DNA of 64,000 nucleotides from Protonemura montana (GCA_947568835.1 OX387612.1:796001-860000), one strand, 5' to 3'. Positions 1 to 12,039 are shown, numbered from the stretch's first letter. Notes: a model not told the origin generated them from the letters alone. Numbers and translations are program-made.

Positions 1-985
1 CAACTAGCCCCTGACCTGTCTCAACTAGCCCCTGACCTGTAACAACTAGCCCCTGACCTGTTACAACTAGCCCCTGACCTGTAACAACTAGCCCCTGACC
101 TGTAACAACTAGCCCCTGTAACAACTAGCCCCTGACCTGTATCAACTTGCCCCTGACCTGTATCAACTAGCCCCTGACCTGTATCAACTAGCCCCTGTAA
201 CAACTAGCCCCTGACCTGTAACAACTAGCCCCTGACCTGTATCAACCAGCCCCTGACCTGTATCAACTAGCCCCTGACCTGTAACAACTAGCCCCTGACC
301 TGTAACAACTAGCCCCTGACCTGTAACAACTAGCCCCTGACCTGTATCAACTAGCCCCTGACCTGTAACAACTAGCCCCTGACCTGTAACAACTAGCCCC
401 TGACCTGTATCAACTCGCCCCTGACCTGTAACAACTAGCCCCTGACCTGTATCAACTAGCCCCTGACCTGTATCAACTAGCCCCTGACCTGTATCAACTA
501 GCCCCTGACCTGTAACAACTAGCCCCTGACCTGTAACAACTAGCCCCTGACCTGTAACAACTAGCCCCTGACCTGTAACAACTAGCCCCTGACCTGTATC
601 AACTAGCCCCTGACCTGTATCAACTAGCCCCTGACCTGTATCAACTAGCCCCTGACTTGTAACAACTAGCCCCTGACCTGTAACAACTAGCCCCTGACCT
701 GTAACAACTAGCCCCTGACCTGTAACAACTAGCCCCTGACCTGTAACAACTAGCCCCTGACCTGTATCAACTAGCCCCTGACCTGTATCAACTAGCCCCT
801 GACCTGTATTAACTAGCCCCTGACCTGTAACAACTAGCCCCTGTATCAACTAGCCCCTGACCTGTATCAACTAGCCCCTGACCTGTAACAACTAGCCCCT
901 GACCTGTAACAACTAGCCCCTGACCTGTTTCAACTAGCCCCTGACCTGTATCAACTAGCCCCTGACCTGTATCAACTAGCCCCGA
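1..985. repeat. 20-bp minisatellite array
   Basis: About 49 copies of a 20-bp unit (CAACTAGCCCCTGACCTGTA), with frequent ATC/AAC variants and a few shortened units. The array runs off the left edge of the window. Long reading frames through it (repeats of QGLVVTG on the minus strand) are products of the repeat and not evidence of a gene. It ends in unique AT-rich DNA with nothing recognisable up to about 1,195. Confidence 0.95.
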
Positions 986-1195
986 CAAGTGGAAAGTTGT
1001 TACACTTTGCAATCAGGCAAATTTTACGTTATCACGTGGCTATTAAAAAAATTATCAATGGTTTAAAAATGATTTCTATTAGTAAAAATATGTGCAAATA
1101 CATTGCCACATTTAAAATCCATGAAAATTTTATTAAATGTCCACAAAAAAATCAAACGTCGAAATTGTAACAACTTGCCCCAGTCTCCCCTAGTC

Positions 1196-1446
1196 TATGC
1201 AAAGGCCTAATCACTGATGACAGGTTTGGCAAAAGTGAATGATAGTAATTTAGCAATCCGAGATACGCTTGCAATTGACCCACGTTTTCTGGTTCCGGGG
1301 CCTTACAATTGCTTCAACTTTATCTGCAGTGGGATGAATTCCATTTTCATCGATCAAATGCCCCAAATACGTTAAGTTCTCTCTAAAAAACTTGCATTTA
1401 CCCACATTGATTTTCACATTGTATTTTTGAAAACGCTCTAAAAGCA
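1196..1446 (-). pseudogene. Ty3/gypsy-type reverse transcriptase fragment
   Basis: Read on the minus strand from 1446, the sequence gives a stretch containing KCKFF and LTYLGHLIDENGIHP. This is the region after the catalytic YxDD of gypsy-type RT, where KCxF and LGHxI are diagnostic. A frame change near 1,275 leads into LQAYLGLLNYYH, another standard gypsy RT/RNase H linker motif. Only about 80 residues remain, with no protease, integrase or LTRs nearby. The fragment stops sharply at the GGAACC simple repeat (1,446). It is a dead scrap. Confidence 0.75.
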
Positions 1447-1600
1447 GGGACCCGAACCGGAACCGAAACCGGAACCGGAACCCGAAAAAACCAGTATTTT
1501 CTTGGAACCGAAACCGGAACCAGAACCGTTATTATTAATTTCCAAGAACCGGAACCGGAACCGGAACCCTTATTAAATCATGGGTTCTTTTCGGTTAGAA
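1447..1600. repeat. GGAACC-type simple repeat
   Basis: Degenerate tandem GAACCG/GGAACC hexamers interrupted by short AT-rich spacers. They abut the gypsy fragment and are followed by a poly-T tract at about 1,622-1,639. Confidence 0.8.
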
Positions 1601-2112
1601 TAGAATTTCGTAAAATTTGAATTTTTTTTTTTTTTTTTCACCGACACTGTTTGGTGTGTCTCTTCGTGTCGATATTGCACTAACACACATTTTGATAGTC
1701 ACTCAGACGAAGCTATCCAACGTTTTCAAGTTTCTCAGCAAAACTTTTCTCACAAGTCGTTCATGAAGAACAGTCATGAAAAATTGGTGAGCTCCGTTCT
1801 CCCGATTCTCATTGGAAATATTTTGCAAGATAGAAATTATGTTTTGATTTAGCAAAATCCTGATCAATCTGTCGACCCTCCAAGTGTTCAGCTGATTGTT
1901 TGAATTGAAAGCTGTTTGAAAGCTGATAAAGTATTTGAGAGCTGCTGAATTAGCGGCAAAGCGTAGCAAAATCCAGGCGGTCAATGATTGGTGATTTGTC
2001 AAGAGAGGATGTCACTTTCAGTCGCAATCAGCTTCCGCTTCGTTTTTGCCTCCTGACGTTCACACGTTATTCAAAATGCAGTTGCTAAGAAAACAAAACT
2101 AACAAATAGACT
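1601..2112. other. Unassigned stretch with an unplaced minus-strand reading frame
   Basis: No recognised gene. A 99-codon open frame lies on the minus strand at 1703-2002. It has mixed composition and contains no motif I can place. It could be remnant transposon coding sequence next to the P-element fragment, but I assign no function. Confidence 0.3.
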
Positions 2113-2771
2113 TCTGATGAAAAAAAGCTCGCACTCGCCATGCATTTTAAGAGTCAAGACTTGTATTCAGATTTGCGGGAGAAATTTGGTTCCAATTTGC
2201 CGTGCAAGACTACAATTGAGAGATGGCTTGGTGAGTTGGACTTGCAGTCAGGTCTCCGCACATCGCTGATGTCAAAGCTGCACGGAAAGGTGGCTTAAAG
2301 CCCGGTCTACACGGGAGTATTTTTCTCGGCAGTAGACTGGCGCTGAGAGTCTACTGCCGAGAAGCGCCAGTCTACTACCGAGAAAAATACTCCCGTGTAG
2401 ACCGGGCTTAAGAGTCCGCGTTAGAGCGGGTGTGTGTCCTTGTTTTCGGCCAAATGTCAATTAAGAAAGATATGCAATCTTGTTCTCGATATAAATTGTT
2501 TGAAGGTTTCAAAGATTTCGGTGAATTTGGTAGGAAGGCGACCCGTGCATCACATGTTCTTGTATTCATGATTCGTGGCCTTAATCTTGGTTACAAGATG
2601 CCGTTAGCATTTTATTTGGCTGGCACAAATGTATCTGGGGAAGAAATGTTGCATTTTCTGAAACAAAATATCGCGGCCCTATTTGAAGCGGTTGCGGTCG
2701 TCCGTGCTTTTATAAGTGACCAGGGACCGAACAACCAATCACTAAAGGACAGTGGCGAAAAAATGTTCTAG
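2113..2771 (+). pseudogene. P-element (THAP9-like) transposase fragment, disrupted
   Basis: The first part (2113-2298) reads as KKLALAMHFKSQDLYSDLR followed by an ERWL segment. This matches the helix-turn-helix/leucine region ahead of the RNase H fold in P-superfamily transposases. The second part (2408-2771) contains MSIKKDM, HVLVFMIRGL and ISDQGPNNQ. In the family these correspond to the first catalytic Asp strand (usually D-E-M-S-I-K), the central strand and the second catalytic Asp (CDQGxNN). In this copy the first Asp position reads FGQMSIKK, with G where D is expected. The two parts are separated by a 109-bp MITE. A stop follows soon after the DQG motif, and the THAP domain and C-terminus are missing. 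The copy is non-functional. Confidence 0.8.
2299..2407. mobile_element. TTAA-flanked palindromic MITE inside the P fragment
   Basis: Near-perfect inverted repeat. Arms of about 43 bp start GCCCGGTCTACACGGGAG on both strands around a short asymmetric centre. TTAA stands on each side (2295-2298 and 2408-2411), as expected for piggyBac- or Kolobok-type target duplication. There is one extra A at the left junction. The insertion is younger than the P-element copy it splits. Confidence 0.8.
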
Positions 2772-3639
2772 CAACCTAATGGTTGACAAATTTATGTGCT
2801 CTTTACAAAGAGCCACATTTTTAAAAAAGTCTCAGAAACAATTTGATAAGCAAAGATTTTTTAGAAAAACTATTTGAACTGGGTTTTGAATGCTAAGTAA
2901 AGGGCTACTAAATTTCCATTTCAAATTTCCAAAATTTTTTCAAAATTTTTCCTAAATTTCCAATTTCAGGGAAATTTAGTAGCCCTTTACTTAGCATTCA
3001 AAACCCAGTTCAAATAGTTTTTCTAAAAACTTGTGCTAAGGATAAATAAGTAGACATGAGTCTAAAAACCAAGATTTCTTTGTCACGCTAGACGGTGTTG
3101 TCGAGCAAGTGTCTTGGTGCGATATGTGAGATGTTTATGTCATAGACCAGGAATCAAACTTGGCTAGGGGCAATGTTAAGTTAAGCACTCGACACATAAC
3201 ATCTTATAAATTTGACAGAATGTCTGTGAAACTGGCTGTTCAAGCTCTCTCGGGGTCAACGGTGACAATAATGACCACGTTGATAAGGACCGGAAAGTTG
3301 ATATCTAGGACTTAATTGTCGACTTCTAGATTCATAATCACTCTCAATTATCTCTTTGACGCACTGAACAGCTTGGTGATGTTGGTTTCTAGACCTGATT
3401 ACTTTCCTATCGGTGCTATATTTAAGAAAAACTCAGATAGCCCGGAAAACTTTGGAAAATTCTCTCGCATTCATTGATACTTGACTGGTGTGTAAGAGGA
3501 CTTCACGGGACAGACTTCGTCCTTCTAACTTCACAGGGTTGATTCGCTTTTTGGTTGCTATCATTGCAATGCCGTTTATAAGAGAGTCGTAGTCATCGGA
3601 TACAAATTGTAGTCAAGACAATGAGCTGGGTCAGGTATT
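2772..3639. other. Non-coding stretch with a foldback repeat
   Basis: No gene seen. The main structure is the 57-bp-armed hairpin at 2861-3026, listed separately. The bases just after it (about 3,000-3,075) recur near 56,310-56,400 and, more weakly, near 43,735. Confidence 0.6.
2861..3026. mobile_element. Foldback (MITE-like) element, 57-bp perfect arms
   Basis: Left arm 2861-2917 and right arm 2970-3026 are perfect reverse complements. They are separated by about 52 bp of T/A-rich loop that is itself partly palindromic. The arm motif GCATTCAAAACCCAGTT recurs at about 56,318 and in diverged form at 43,735, so the arm belongs to a dispersed repeat family. Confidence 0.75.
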
Positions 3640-4425
3640 GGATGGGTGACCATCATACACATGACCAGTTCTGTTCGGGAGAGAGGCTGGAGGGATGAAA
3701 GTTAAGCAACACTGCGCTGGGTCAGGTATTGGATGGGTGACCATCATACACATGACCAGTTCTGTTCGGGAGAGAGGTTGGAGGGATGAAAGTTAAGCAA
3801 CACTGCGCTGGGTCAGGTATTGGATGGGTGCCCATCATACATATGACCAGTTCTGTTCGGGAGAGAGGTTGGAGGGATGAAAGTTAAGCAACACTGCGCT
3901 GGGTCAGGTATTGGATGGGTGACCATCATACACATGACCAGTTCTGTTCGGGAGAGAGGTTGGAGGGATGAAAGTTAAGCAACACTGCGCTGGGTCAGGT
4001 ATTGGATGGGTGCCCATCATACACATGACCAGTTCTGTTCGGGAGAGAGGTTGGAGGGATGAAAGTTAAGCAACACTGCGCTGGGTCAGGTATTGGATGG
4101 GTGACCATCATACACATGACCAGTTCTGTTCGGGAGAGAGGTTGGAGGGATGAAAGTTAAGCAACACTGCGCTGGGTCAGGTATTGGATGGGTGACCATT
4201 ATACACATGACCAGTTCTGTTCGGGAGAGAGGTTGGAGGGATGAAAGTTAAGCAACACTGCGCTGAGTCAGGTATTCAATGGGCGACCATCATACACATG
4301 ACCAGTTCTGTTCAGGAGAGAGGCTGGAGGGATGAAAGTTAAGCAACACTGCGCTGAGTCAGGTATTCAATGGGCGACCATCATACACATGACCAGTTCT
4401 GTTCAGGAGAGAGGTTAGAGGGATG
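3640..4425 (+). repeat. 91-bp array derived from 5S rRNA
   Basis: About 8.6 copies of a 91-bp unit. Half of each unit (GTTAAGCAACACTGCGCTGG to GGATGGGTGACCATC) matches the 3' half of eukaryotic 5S rRNA, including the pol III box A and box C regions (TTAAGCAAC and GGATGGGTGACC). The other half (CAGTTCTGTTCGGGAGAGAG) is not 5S. The 5' half of 5S is absent, so these are not rRNA genes. The pattern fits internal tandem amplification of a 5S-headed SINE (SINE3 type). Confidence 0.85.
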
Positions 4426-4620
4426 AAAGTTAGTACAGCAACTTCACTCGCCTTGCTTATCAACCTCTCGACAGCATGGATTTGTGGAGAAATCCTGTTG
4501 TTCGATATATACCGTCCTTCAGAAGGGACGTTAAGTCGTTGGTCCTCTTGGTGCTCTTCGACAAGAGAATGCTACGTGCTGGCACCGGGTTTCCCCTCCT
4601 CCCTTCTTGGCTAGGTTAGG
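4426..4620 (+). mobile_element. Body of the 5S-headed SINE family
   Basis: Begins at GTTAGTACAGCAACTTCACT straight after the last 5S unit. It contains a small palindromic block (CGTCCTTCAGAAGGGACG). The same body follows the 5S array at 63,886 and precedes the inverted array at 52,560-52,740. This marks it as the central part of the element whose head forms the arrays. Confidence 0.7.
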
Positions 4621-4885
4621 TTCATCATCCTCATCATCATCCACTCATTCACCGACGCCATTAGACCAGTGCCGCAGGGCCAGTTGTCAAAACAGTGCGT
4701 CGTTCAACACCACCAATCAATCGATGAATCCTTTTCGGGTTTTGTTCAGACCGAGTCAAAACTTAAAGCTTAAACCTAAAGCTTTTCTGCAAGCTTCTAT
4801 GAAACAAATGAATATGAATATGAATGAATATGCTTCTATGAATAAAAAGCGGGGCTTGGCAATGCACCTGTGATGTCGCATATTG
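4621..4885. other. Low-complexity spacer
   Basis: Contains TCATCC runs and AATGAATATG-type repeats between the SINE body and the next array. The 88-codon open frame here is serine/asparagine-rich and I do not regard it as a gene. Confidence 0.5.
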
Positions 4886-6590
4886 TCAACCGTGTTGGCT
4901 GTATGCTGTCAGAAAATAAAACAAGTAGCTTTTAAAATAAAGTGAAGCTACCCCGGGGCAAATGTAATTCATGACAGGTGAACATAATGTGTTCATCACT
5001 CGGCATCTTGGATAGCTTTTAAAATAAAGTGAATCTACCCCGGGGCAAATGTAATTCATGACAGGTGAACATAATGTGTTCACCACTTGGCATCTTGGAT
5101 AGCTTTTAAAATAAAGTGCAGCTACCCCGGGGCAAATGTAATTCATGACAGGTGAACATAATGTGTTCATCACTCGGCATCTTGGATAGCTTTTAAAATA
5201 AAGTGAATCTACCCCGGGGCAAATGTAATTCATGACAGGTGAACATAATGTGTTCATCACTCGGCATCTTGGATAGCTTTTAAAATAAAGTGCAGCTACC
5301 CCGGGGCAAATGTAATTCATGACAGGTGAACATAATGTGTTCATCACTCGGCATCTTGGATAGCTTTTAAAATAAAGTGAATCTACCCCGGGGCAAATGT
5401 AATTCATGACAGGTGAACATAATGTGTTCACCACTTGGCATCTTGGATAGCTTTTAAAATCAAGTGAATCTACCCCGGGGCAAATGTAATTCATGACAGG
5501 TGAACATAATGTGTTCATCACTCTGCATCTTGGATAGCTTTTAAAATAAAGTGCAGCTACCCCGGGGCAAATGTAATTCATGACAGGTGAACATAATGTG
5601 TTCATCACTCTGCATCTTGGATAGCTTTTAAAATCAAGTGAAGCTACCCCGGGGCAAATGTAATTCATGACAGGTGAACATAATGTGTTCACCACTTGGC
5701 ATCTTGGATAGCTTTTAAAATAAAGTGCAGCTACCCCGGGGCAAATGTAATTCATGACAGGTGAACATAATGTGTTCATCACTCGGCATCTTGGATAGCT
5801 TTTAAAATAAAGTGAAGCTACCCCGGGGCAAATGTAATTCATGACAGGTGAACATAATGTGTTCATCACTCGGCATCTTGGATAGCTTTTAAAATAAAGT
5901 GAAGCTACCCCGGGGCAAATGTAATTCATGACAGGTGAACATAATGTGTTCATCACTCGGCATCTTGGATAGCTTTTAAAATCAAGTGAAGCTACCCCGG
6001 GGCAAATGTAATTCATGACAGGTGAACATAATGTGTTCATCACTCGGCATCTTGGATAGCTTTTAAAATCAAGTGAAGCTACCCCGGGGCAAATGTAATT
6101 CATGACAGGTGAACATAATGTGTTCATCACTCGGCATCTTGGATAGCTTTTAAAATCAAGTGCAGCTACCCCGGGGCAAATGTAATTCATGACAGGTGAA
6201 CATAATGTGTTCATCACTCGGCATCTTGGATAGCTTTTAAAATCAAGTGAATCTACCCCGGGGCAAATGTAATTCATGACAGGTGAACATAATGTGTTCA
6301 TCACTCGGCATCTTGGATAGCTTTTAAAATCAAGTGCAGCTACCCCGGGGCAAATGTAATTCATGACAGGTGAACATAATGTGTTCATCACTCGGCATCT
6401 TGGATAGCTTTTAAAATCAAGTGCAGCTACCCCGGGGCAAATGTAATTCATGACAGGTGAACATAATGTGTTCATCACTCTGCATCTTGGATAGCTTTTA
6501 AAATAAAGTGAATCTACCCCGGGGCAAATGTAATTCATGACAGGTGAACATAATGTGTTCATCACTTGGCATCTGGGATCGCTTTCGGTG
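4886..6590. repeat. 87-bp satellite array
   Basis: About 19 copies of an 87-bp unit containing a CCCCGGGG palindrome and an imperfect inverted repeat GTGAACATAATGTGTTCAT. Variation is limited to a few columns (GCAG/GAAG/GAAT before CTACCCC, AAATAAAG/AAATCAAG). Because 87 is divisible by 3, a 559-codon minus-strand frame stays open with a 29-residue repeat (starting MNTLCSPVMNYICPG). This is the expected consequence of the unit length and not good evidence of a protein. Confidence 0.95.
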
Positions 6591-7512
6591 ATGCCACTTA
6601 ATTACTAAATCGCAAGAATTATTTATTTCTAGTTATCAGAATTTTTAAGTATCTTTTTCAGCACTCGCAAGTGAACGTACGATACAGAAATATTACTACT
6701 GATAATTGTTATTAGACCCCTGGCGGAGGGTGGAACAAGGAGGAGAGGGGGCCCAACAAAAAGTCTTGCCTCCGGGCCCAGGTATACCTAGTTACGCCAC
6801 TGATTGTTTGACAGCCACGGCAAACGATAAGTTATTTTGTGTGATATTTTCCCGTTTCGTGCGTTGAAATATTTCGGTTTAAGGTTATAATCAATATATA
6901 TTTAATAAAACAACTTCCTGTAGCCAAGAGGAAATAATTAATAATTAATTAATAATAATCCAAATTATAATAATGAAAAAAAAATCATTAATAATCTGGA
7001 AAAAATTATTCCCCTAATTAATTAATAATACAATATTTATTTTTAATAATAATAAATTAATTAATAATTAGGGAATTACTTTTTCTGGATTTTCGTTGAA
7101 GTAGGAATTATATCTCCACTTGCCAAAATAAACTCCTAAAATGGCACTTTTTCACTAAGTTCAGAATAGCGCAAAAGTCAAAGTAAATTGATCTCTGAAG
7201 AAAAGAATATTAATCAAAAGTTTAACCATCAGTTAATCAGAATTTTATAGCTAAAGGTTTTTGTCAATAGCGGTGGAAAATGAATTGTGTATCCACATAT
7301 TTTTTCGTTTAATGGGTCATCTTAGGCTGGAAAATACGAGCCAACAAAAGCAACTTGCGCAATTCCTTGGGATAAATGCACAAGGCATAAAGGCATCAAG
7401 CGAAGGATTGAAGCATAATTATTTATTATATTATTATAATATTATATATTATATATTATCTACTGGCATTAGCCGCTGCAGATTTTGAGGGAGTGGGCAT
7501 TTTGGTTTAAAC
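6591..7512. other. AT-rich unassigned stretch
   Basis: No gene recognised. An AT-rich foldback lies at about 6,990-7,095, with TAATTAATTAATAAT arms ending in AGGGAAT/ATTCCCCT and outer TCTGGA/TCCAGA ends. A short TAT-rich tract occurs at about 7,418-7,460. Confidence 0.5.
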
Positions 7513-7516
7513 ATAA

Positions 7517-7550
7517 CGTCGGCTGAGTGCTTATTTGTTCTATCTCCATT
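7517..7550 (+). repeat. Left terminal inverted repeat
   Basis: 34 bp, perfectly complementary to the right end. Its inner half contains TTGTTCTATCTCC. This motif recurs at about 7,700 (same strand), at about 11,787 (reverse) and at about 11,850 (forward), and may be a transposase-binding core. Confidence 0.9.
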
Positions 7551-7870
7551 TTTTGTGTTTTTGAGTTAGATAGCTTAGGGGTATATTAAGTAATCTTTTT
7601 ACGTAAAACCAAGCTAAAAATCATGAAATTGTGCCCAGAACATTGTTTTCCAGAAAATAAACTTGTTCTAAGTCCACTCGAAACAGACTTGATTTGGTGC
7701 TTATTTGTTCTATCTCCCGAATCATTTCGAAAAACCGGATATAGAACTATTTAACCAATCATAGGCGTCCATTTTGAAAGAGCTGGCGGCAAGCTTCCCT
7801 TGCCTCCTTGCGTTACTTACACAGTTACACTTTTTTTGTTTTACTGTAGTATTATTTTTATTCTGGTATA

Positions 7871-10367
7871 ATGGATGCCATAAACAGTTATTTAAGTGAT
7901 GAAGATCCCCCGTCGTCGCCAGCACCCGACTTGCCCGACTACCTCATAAATTTAGGGTAAGTTCAAGCCAAGTAACAAATGTGACATGTTTGAGGTTATG
8001 AACCCTAAATAAGAATTCATATTTACTGAGACGTGGAAGTCTTTTTGGTAGTTGCTATAATAAATGCTTGGTTCCAATGTATTAAAGCATTCTCGACGAG
8101 TTGGACGAGGGCAGCGACAATGAAGAGGTGCCGCTTACCGTTATGCCCAGCGAGAGTGACGAGGAAGACATCCGTCCAGCGACGAATCGCAAAAATTATG
8201 TGATACCTGAAAGCTCTGATGACAGGTGAGGCAAAACTTGTGACAAAGTCAAACATTGTTTCACTTTTCTTTCAATTTTCATTATTTTTTCTTCTTTGCC
8301 TGAGATGACGAGAATCTATTTCCGACTCGTACAATCTGTGCGGCTAGGAAAGATTATCCAGCGCCCGCACACTAAATAAAATAAGATAATACAAACATTC
8401 ATTTTTAATTAGTGATGTGGACCCTGATGACCCAGATGTCATATGCTTTGATGGAGAGGAAGCAGGCCAGCCAGCAACAGCTGCTGCTATAGATTTGACA
8501 AGTGTGTAAGTTATTTTTGAAGTAACAATGTGATATGAAGTAAAGAAATATACCCCTACCGGTATATTATTATAAGTTAGCTACTACTTTTTGGGTTGTT
8601 GTTTCTAACCAATATGTTGTAACATAAGTTTCGTTTATCAGGGATACGAGTACGTCAAAGAGGCAACGTCGACCGCATCTGTGGCCTCGACAAGTGAAAA
8701 ACAACAGCCGAGCCGCCGGCCACAGTTACATTGATAGGAAAGGAAACCATCATGCAGCCCGGGTCTCTAAAGCAAAATGCAACAAGTGTTGCATTTTCAA
8801 ATGCTCTGTTAATGTACTCAAAGCAGAGCAAATACACATTTTTGATCGCTTTTGGAAACTTTCAGATGAAAAAAAACTGCATTTTTATAGCAAATTCATT
8901 GAAGGCACGCCCACTGCCCGCAAACGGACGAATGCAGAGGTTAGTCGGAGGCAAAACTCCTTCAAATACTTTTTTGAAGTGAAGGGCGATCGTATCAGGG
9001 TATGCGCCGATTTTTTTTTGACTCTGCTAAACATTAGTAAGCAAAGGGTCTACTACTACTACAAGAATCTGTTGAACCGACAAACTGGTGTTGCCATCAC
9101 TCCAACAAAGGGAAAACATATTAAGAAGGTAACAGATCCAAAAACATTAGAAGGTGTGCGTTCACACATAAAATCCTTCCCGGTAGTCGATTCACATTAC
9201 TGCCGAGCCGAGTCAAAGAGGAAATACTTGGATCCACAACTCTCGGTCACTGAAATGCATAACCTATATTTAAAGAGTGAGTTCTGTGATGTGGGCAACC
9301 CTGTAAAGGTTAGCAAATACAGGCAGATATTTTTAAACGAATTCAATTTGGCGTTTCATCATCCAAAAAAGGATCGATGTGACCATTGTGAAGCATTTAA
9401 GATGGTGCCACAACCGAGCGACAAAGAACGGGAACTTTTTGATCAGCATATAGAGCGAAAGACTCTGGGTAAGATTGAACGCGATCAAGATCGAGCTCTT
9501 CACAATGATGACACAATGGTCATATGTTTTGACATGGAAAAGGTTATTTCTGTACCTAGAGCGGAGATTTCGAGTTTCTACTACCTACGCAAGTTGAACT
9601 GTTACAATTTAACAGCGCACTGCAGTATTGACAAGGTAACATATTGTGCCCTTTGGAACGAAGCAGTATCTGGGCGTGCAGGAAACCATATTGCTAGCGC
9701 TATGTCAAAAATTTTGTATGCTGTTAATGATCAATACCCCAATGTCAAAAAACTCATTCTGTGGTCAGACTCCTGTGTGCCACAAAACAAAAATTCAGTT
9801 ATGAGCATGGCAATTGCTTCATTTCTTGCGGATGAAAAGGTGTCGATTCAGTCCATCGAACAGAAATTTGGTGAGCCTGGTCATGGCAACATTCAAGAAA
9901 TAGACGCAGTGCACAGCAGGATTGACCGCGGTTTAAAAACGGGCGACATTTTCAGCCCACTTTCTTTGATGCGCAGGTTATTGAAGCTAAATTCACCTCG
10001 AGTTCAGCTAAAAATCATCCAGCTTAAATTGCACGACTTCCTCGATTTCCAACTTGTATCGAAGGGCCATAACTTCAAGACTATACCTTACACCAAAGTT
10101 AAAAGTATTATGTACAATGCAAAGGAACCCAGCCTTATCCGCTATCGCTTATCCTTTGCAGAACCAGAAATAATAGTAAAACTTTTCATAACACAAGCTG
10201 TTAGGGTAAAATCCCCTAATTCTGTGAACTCTCCGCTTTTCAAAAAAGTCATGGCAATAAACCAGCCAGCAATTTTGGTACCCGAGAAAATTGCAGACCT
10301 CAAAAAAATGTTTCGCTATATGCCCCCTGTGGATGCGGAATATTTCCGCAGCATTCTATCCTTGTAA
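7871..10367 (+). CDS. Four-exon transposase candidate (DUF7869-like)
   Basis: Exons 7871-7956, 8088-8225, 8413-8505 and 8642-10367 join with matching phases (2/1, 2/1, 2/1) at GT/AG sites into 680 codons plus stop. The first three exons encode an acidic N-terminus beginning MDAINSYLSDEDPPSSP, with further SDEE and DPDDPD clusters. The last exon has a Cys-rich segment (CNKCCIFKC), then HHPKKDRCDHCEAF, which looks like part of a metal-binding site. It then has VICFDMEK, LILWSDSCVPQNKN and GHGNIQEIDAVHSRID. The spacing of these acidic residues after beta strands resembles an RNase H-fold DD(E/D) catalytic core, as in invertebrate proteins annotated with DUF7869. Catalytic assignment is inference. 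Starting at the first exon explains the otherwise missing methionine of the large exon. It lies wholly between the TIRs. Confidence 0.8.
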
Positions 10368-10439
10368 TTGCTTTTACTAATTGTGTGAATAGTTAATTGA
10401 AGTTTACAATTTTGCTGGGGTATTTTAGACCAAAATTTG

Positions 10440-11400
10440 CTATTTAGAATTTAGAATTTACATTAACGATTTGTACGAAGTAACGGTACTAACGGATTTA
10501 ATATTTGCATTGTAGGTACTATCTATATGAGATTGAGACCAAAGTGTGTAAACTAGAATTTATATTAACGATTTGTATACTAACGGTGAATGTTACCTCG
10601 GATGTTTTTACTCTCCATTTATTACGAAACCAACTTATTATTCTACTCACTAGATTAATTTTTTGCATTGTAGGTACTATCTATATGAGATTGAGACCAA
10701 AGTTTGTAAACTAGAATTTATATTAACGGTTTGTATACTAGCGGTGAATGTTACCTCGGATGTTTTTACTCTCCATTTATTACGAAACCAACTTATTATT
10801 CTACTCACTAGATTAATTTTTTGCATTGTAGGTACTATCTATATGAGATTGAGACCAAAGTTTGTAAACTAGAATTTATATTAACGGTTTGTATACTAGC
10901 GGTGAATGTTACCTCGGATGTTTTTACTCTCCATTTATTACGAAACCAACTTATTATTCTACTCACTAGATTAATTTTTTGCATTGTAGGTACTATCTAT
11001 ATGAGATTGAGACCAAAGTTTGTAAACTAGAATTTATATTAACGGTTTGTATACTAGCGGTGAATGTTACCTCGGATGTTTTTACTCTCCATTTATTACG
11101 AAACCAACTTATTATTCTACTCACTAGATTAATTTTTTGCATTGTAGGTACTATCTATATGAGATTGAGACCAAAGTTTGTAAACTAGAATTTATATTAA
11201 CGGTTTGTATACTAGCGGTGAATGTTACCTCGGATGTTTTTACTCTCCATTTATTACGAAACCAACTTATTATTCTACTCACTAGATTAATTTTTTGCAT
11301 TGTAGGTACTATCTATATGAGATTGAGACCAAAGTTTGTAAACTAGAATTTATATTAACGGTTTGTATACTAGCGGTGAATGTTACTGCGGTACCTATGT
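10440..11400. repeat. 158-bp tandem array inside the transposon
   Basis: Five near-identical 158-bp units plus partial ends, beginning just after the transposase stop. A diverged partial unit follows at about 11,470-11,540. Each unit repeats a GAGATTGAGACCAAAGTTTG segment and a short 69-codon frame that has no features of a protein. Unit-to-unit differences are very few, implying recent expansion. Confidence 0.95.
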
Positions 11401-12039
11401 TTTGTTTTTTTCCATTTACTGTGCCGATTCTTAAGCATCAGGTCACCTAGGAAACCAACTTATGATTCAACTCATTAGTTTTATTATTTGCATTGTAGGT
11501 ATATGAGATTGAGACCAAAGTTTGTACTAAGAATAATTATATAAACGGTTTGGTGTCATCAGACCAAAAAAAAATGTATCTGCCTCATTTATACTTTATC
11601 TCCCATAAAATATTATTGATTTTTTCACGGTGTTGGCATACCTTTTCCTTTTCTTTAATAGATATTTGTTTAACAGTTAGATATCAGTTAGATATCATTG
11701 ACAGTAACTATTCATCATTTTTTCTCCAGCACGTTTTGGGATTGATGAAACAAAATGTTGTTTTTAGCCCGTCCGAAGACGGTGGAGATAGAACACAAGT
11801 TCAATAGAAATCTTATAGGACGAAATTATAACCCTAAAAAAATTCATATTGTGTTCTATCTCCAACCGGAAGTTGGCTATTTTAGGACCTTTCTGAATGA
11901 AATTTCAACTCAAAAAGGAATTCAATATTAGCCGAAAAAAATAACCTTTCTGAAAAACCAAACTTTTGGTCAAAATTATGAATGGTTTAGTTTTTATCGA
12001 AACTTTAAACTTCAAACGCCTGTATCTCGAGTTTGTCAC

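Noticed and set aside
184..849. Long minus-strand frame of QGLVVTG repeats
   Set aside because: Arises from the 20-bp unit over 60 bp; no start context, splice signals or flanking gene.
1..985. Short direct repeats that might suggest a CRISPR array
   Set aside because: Units are contiguous 20-mers with no unique spacers, in a eukaryotic repeat-rich context.
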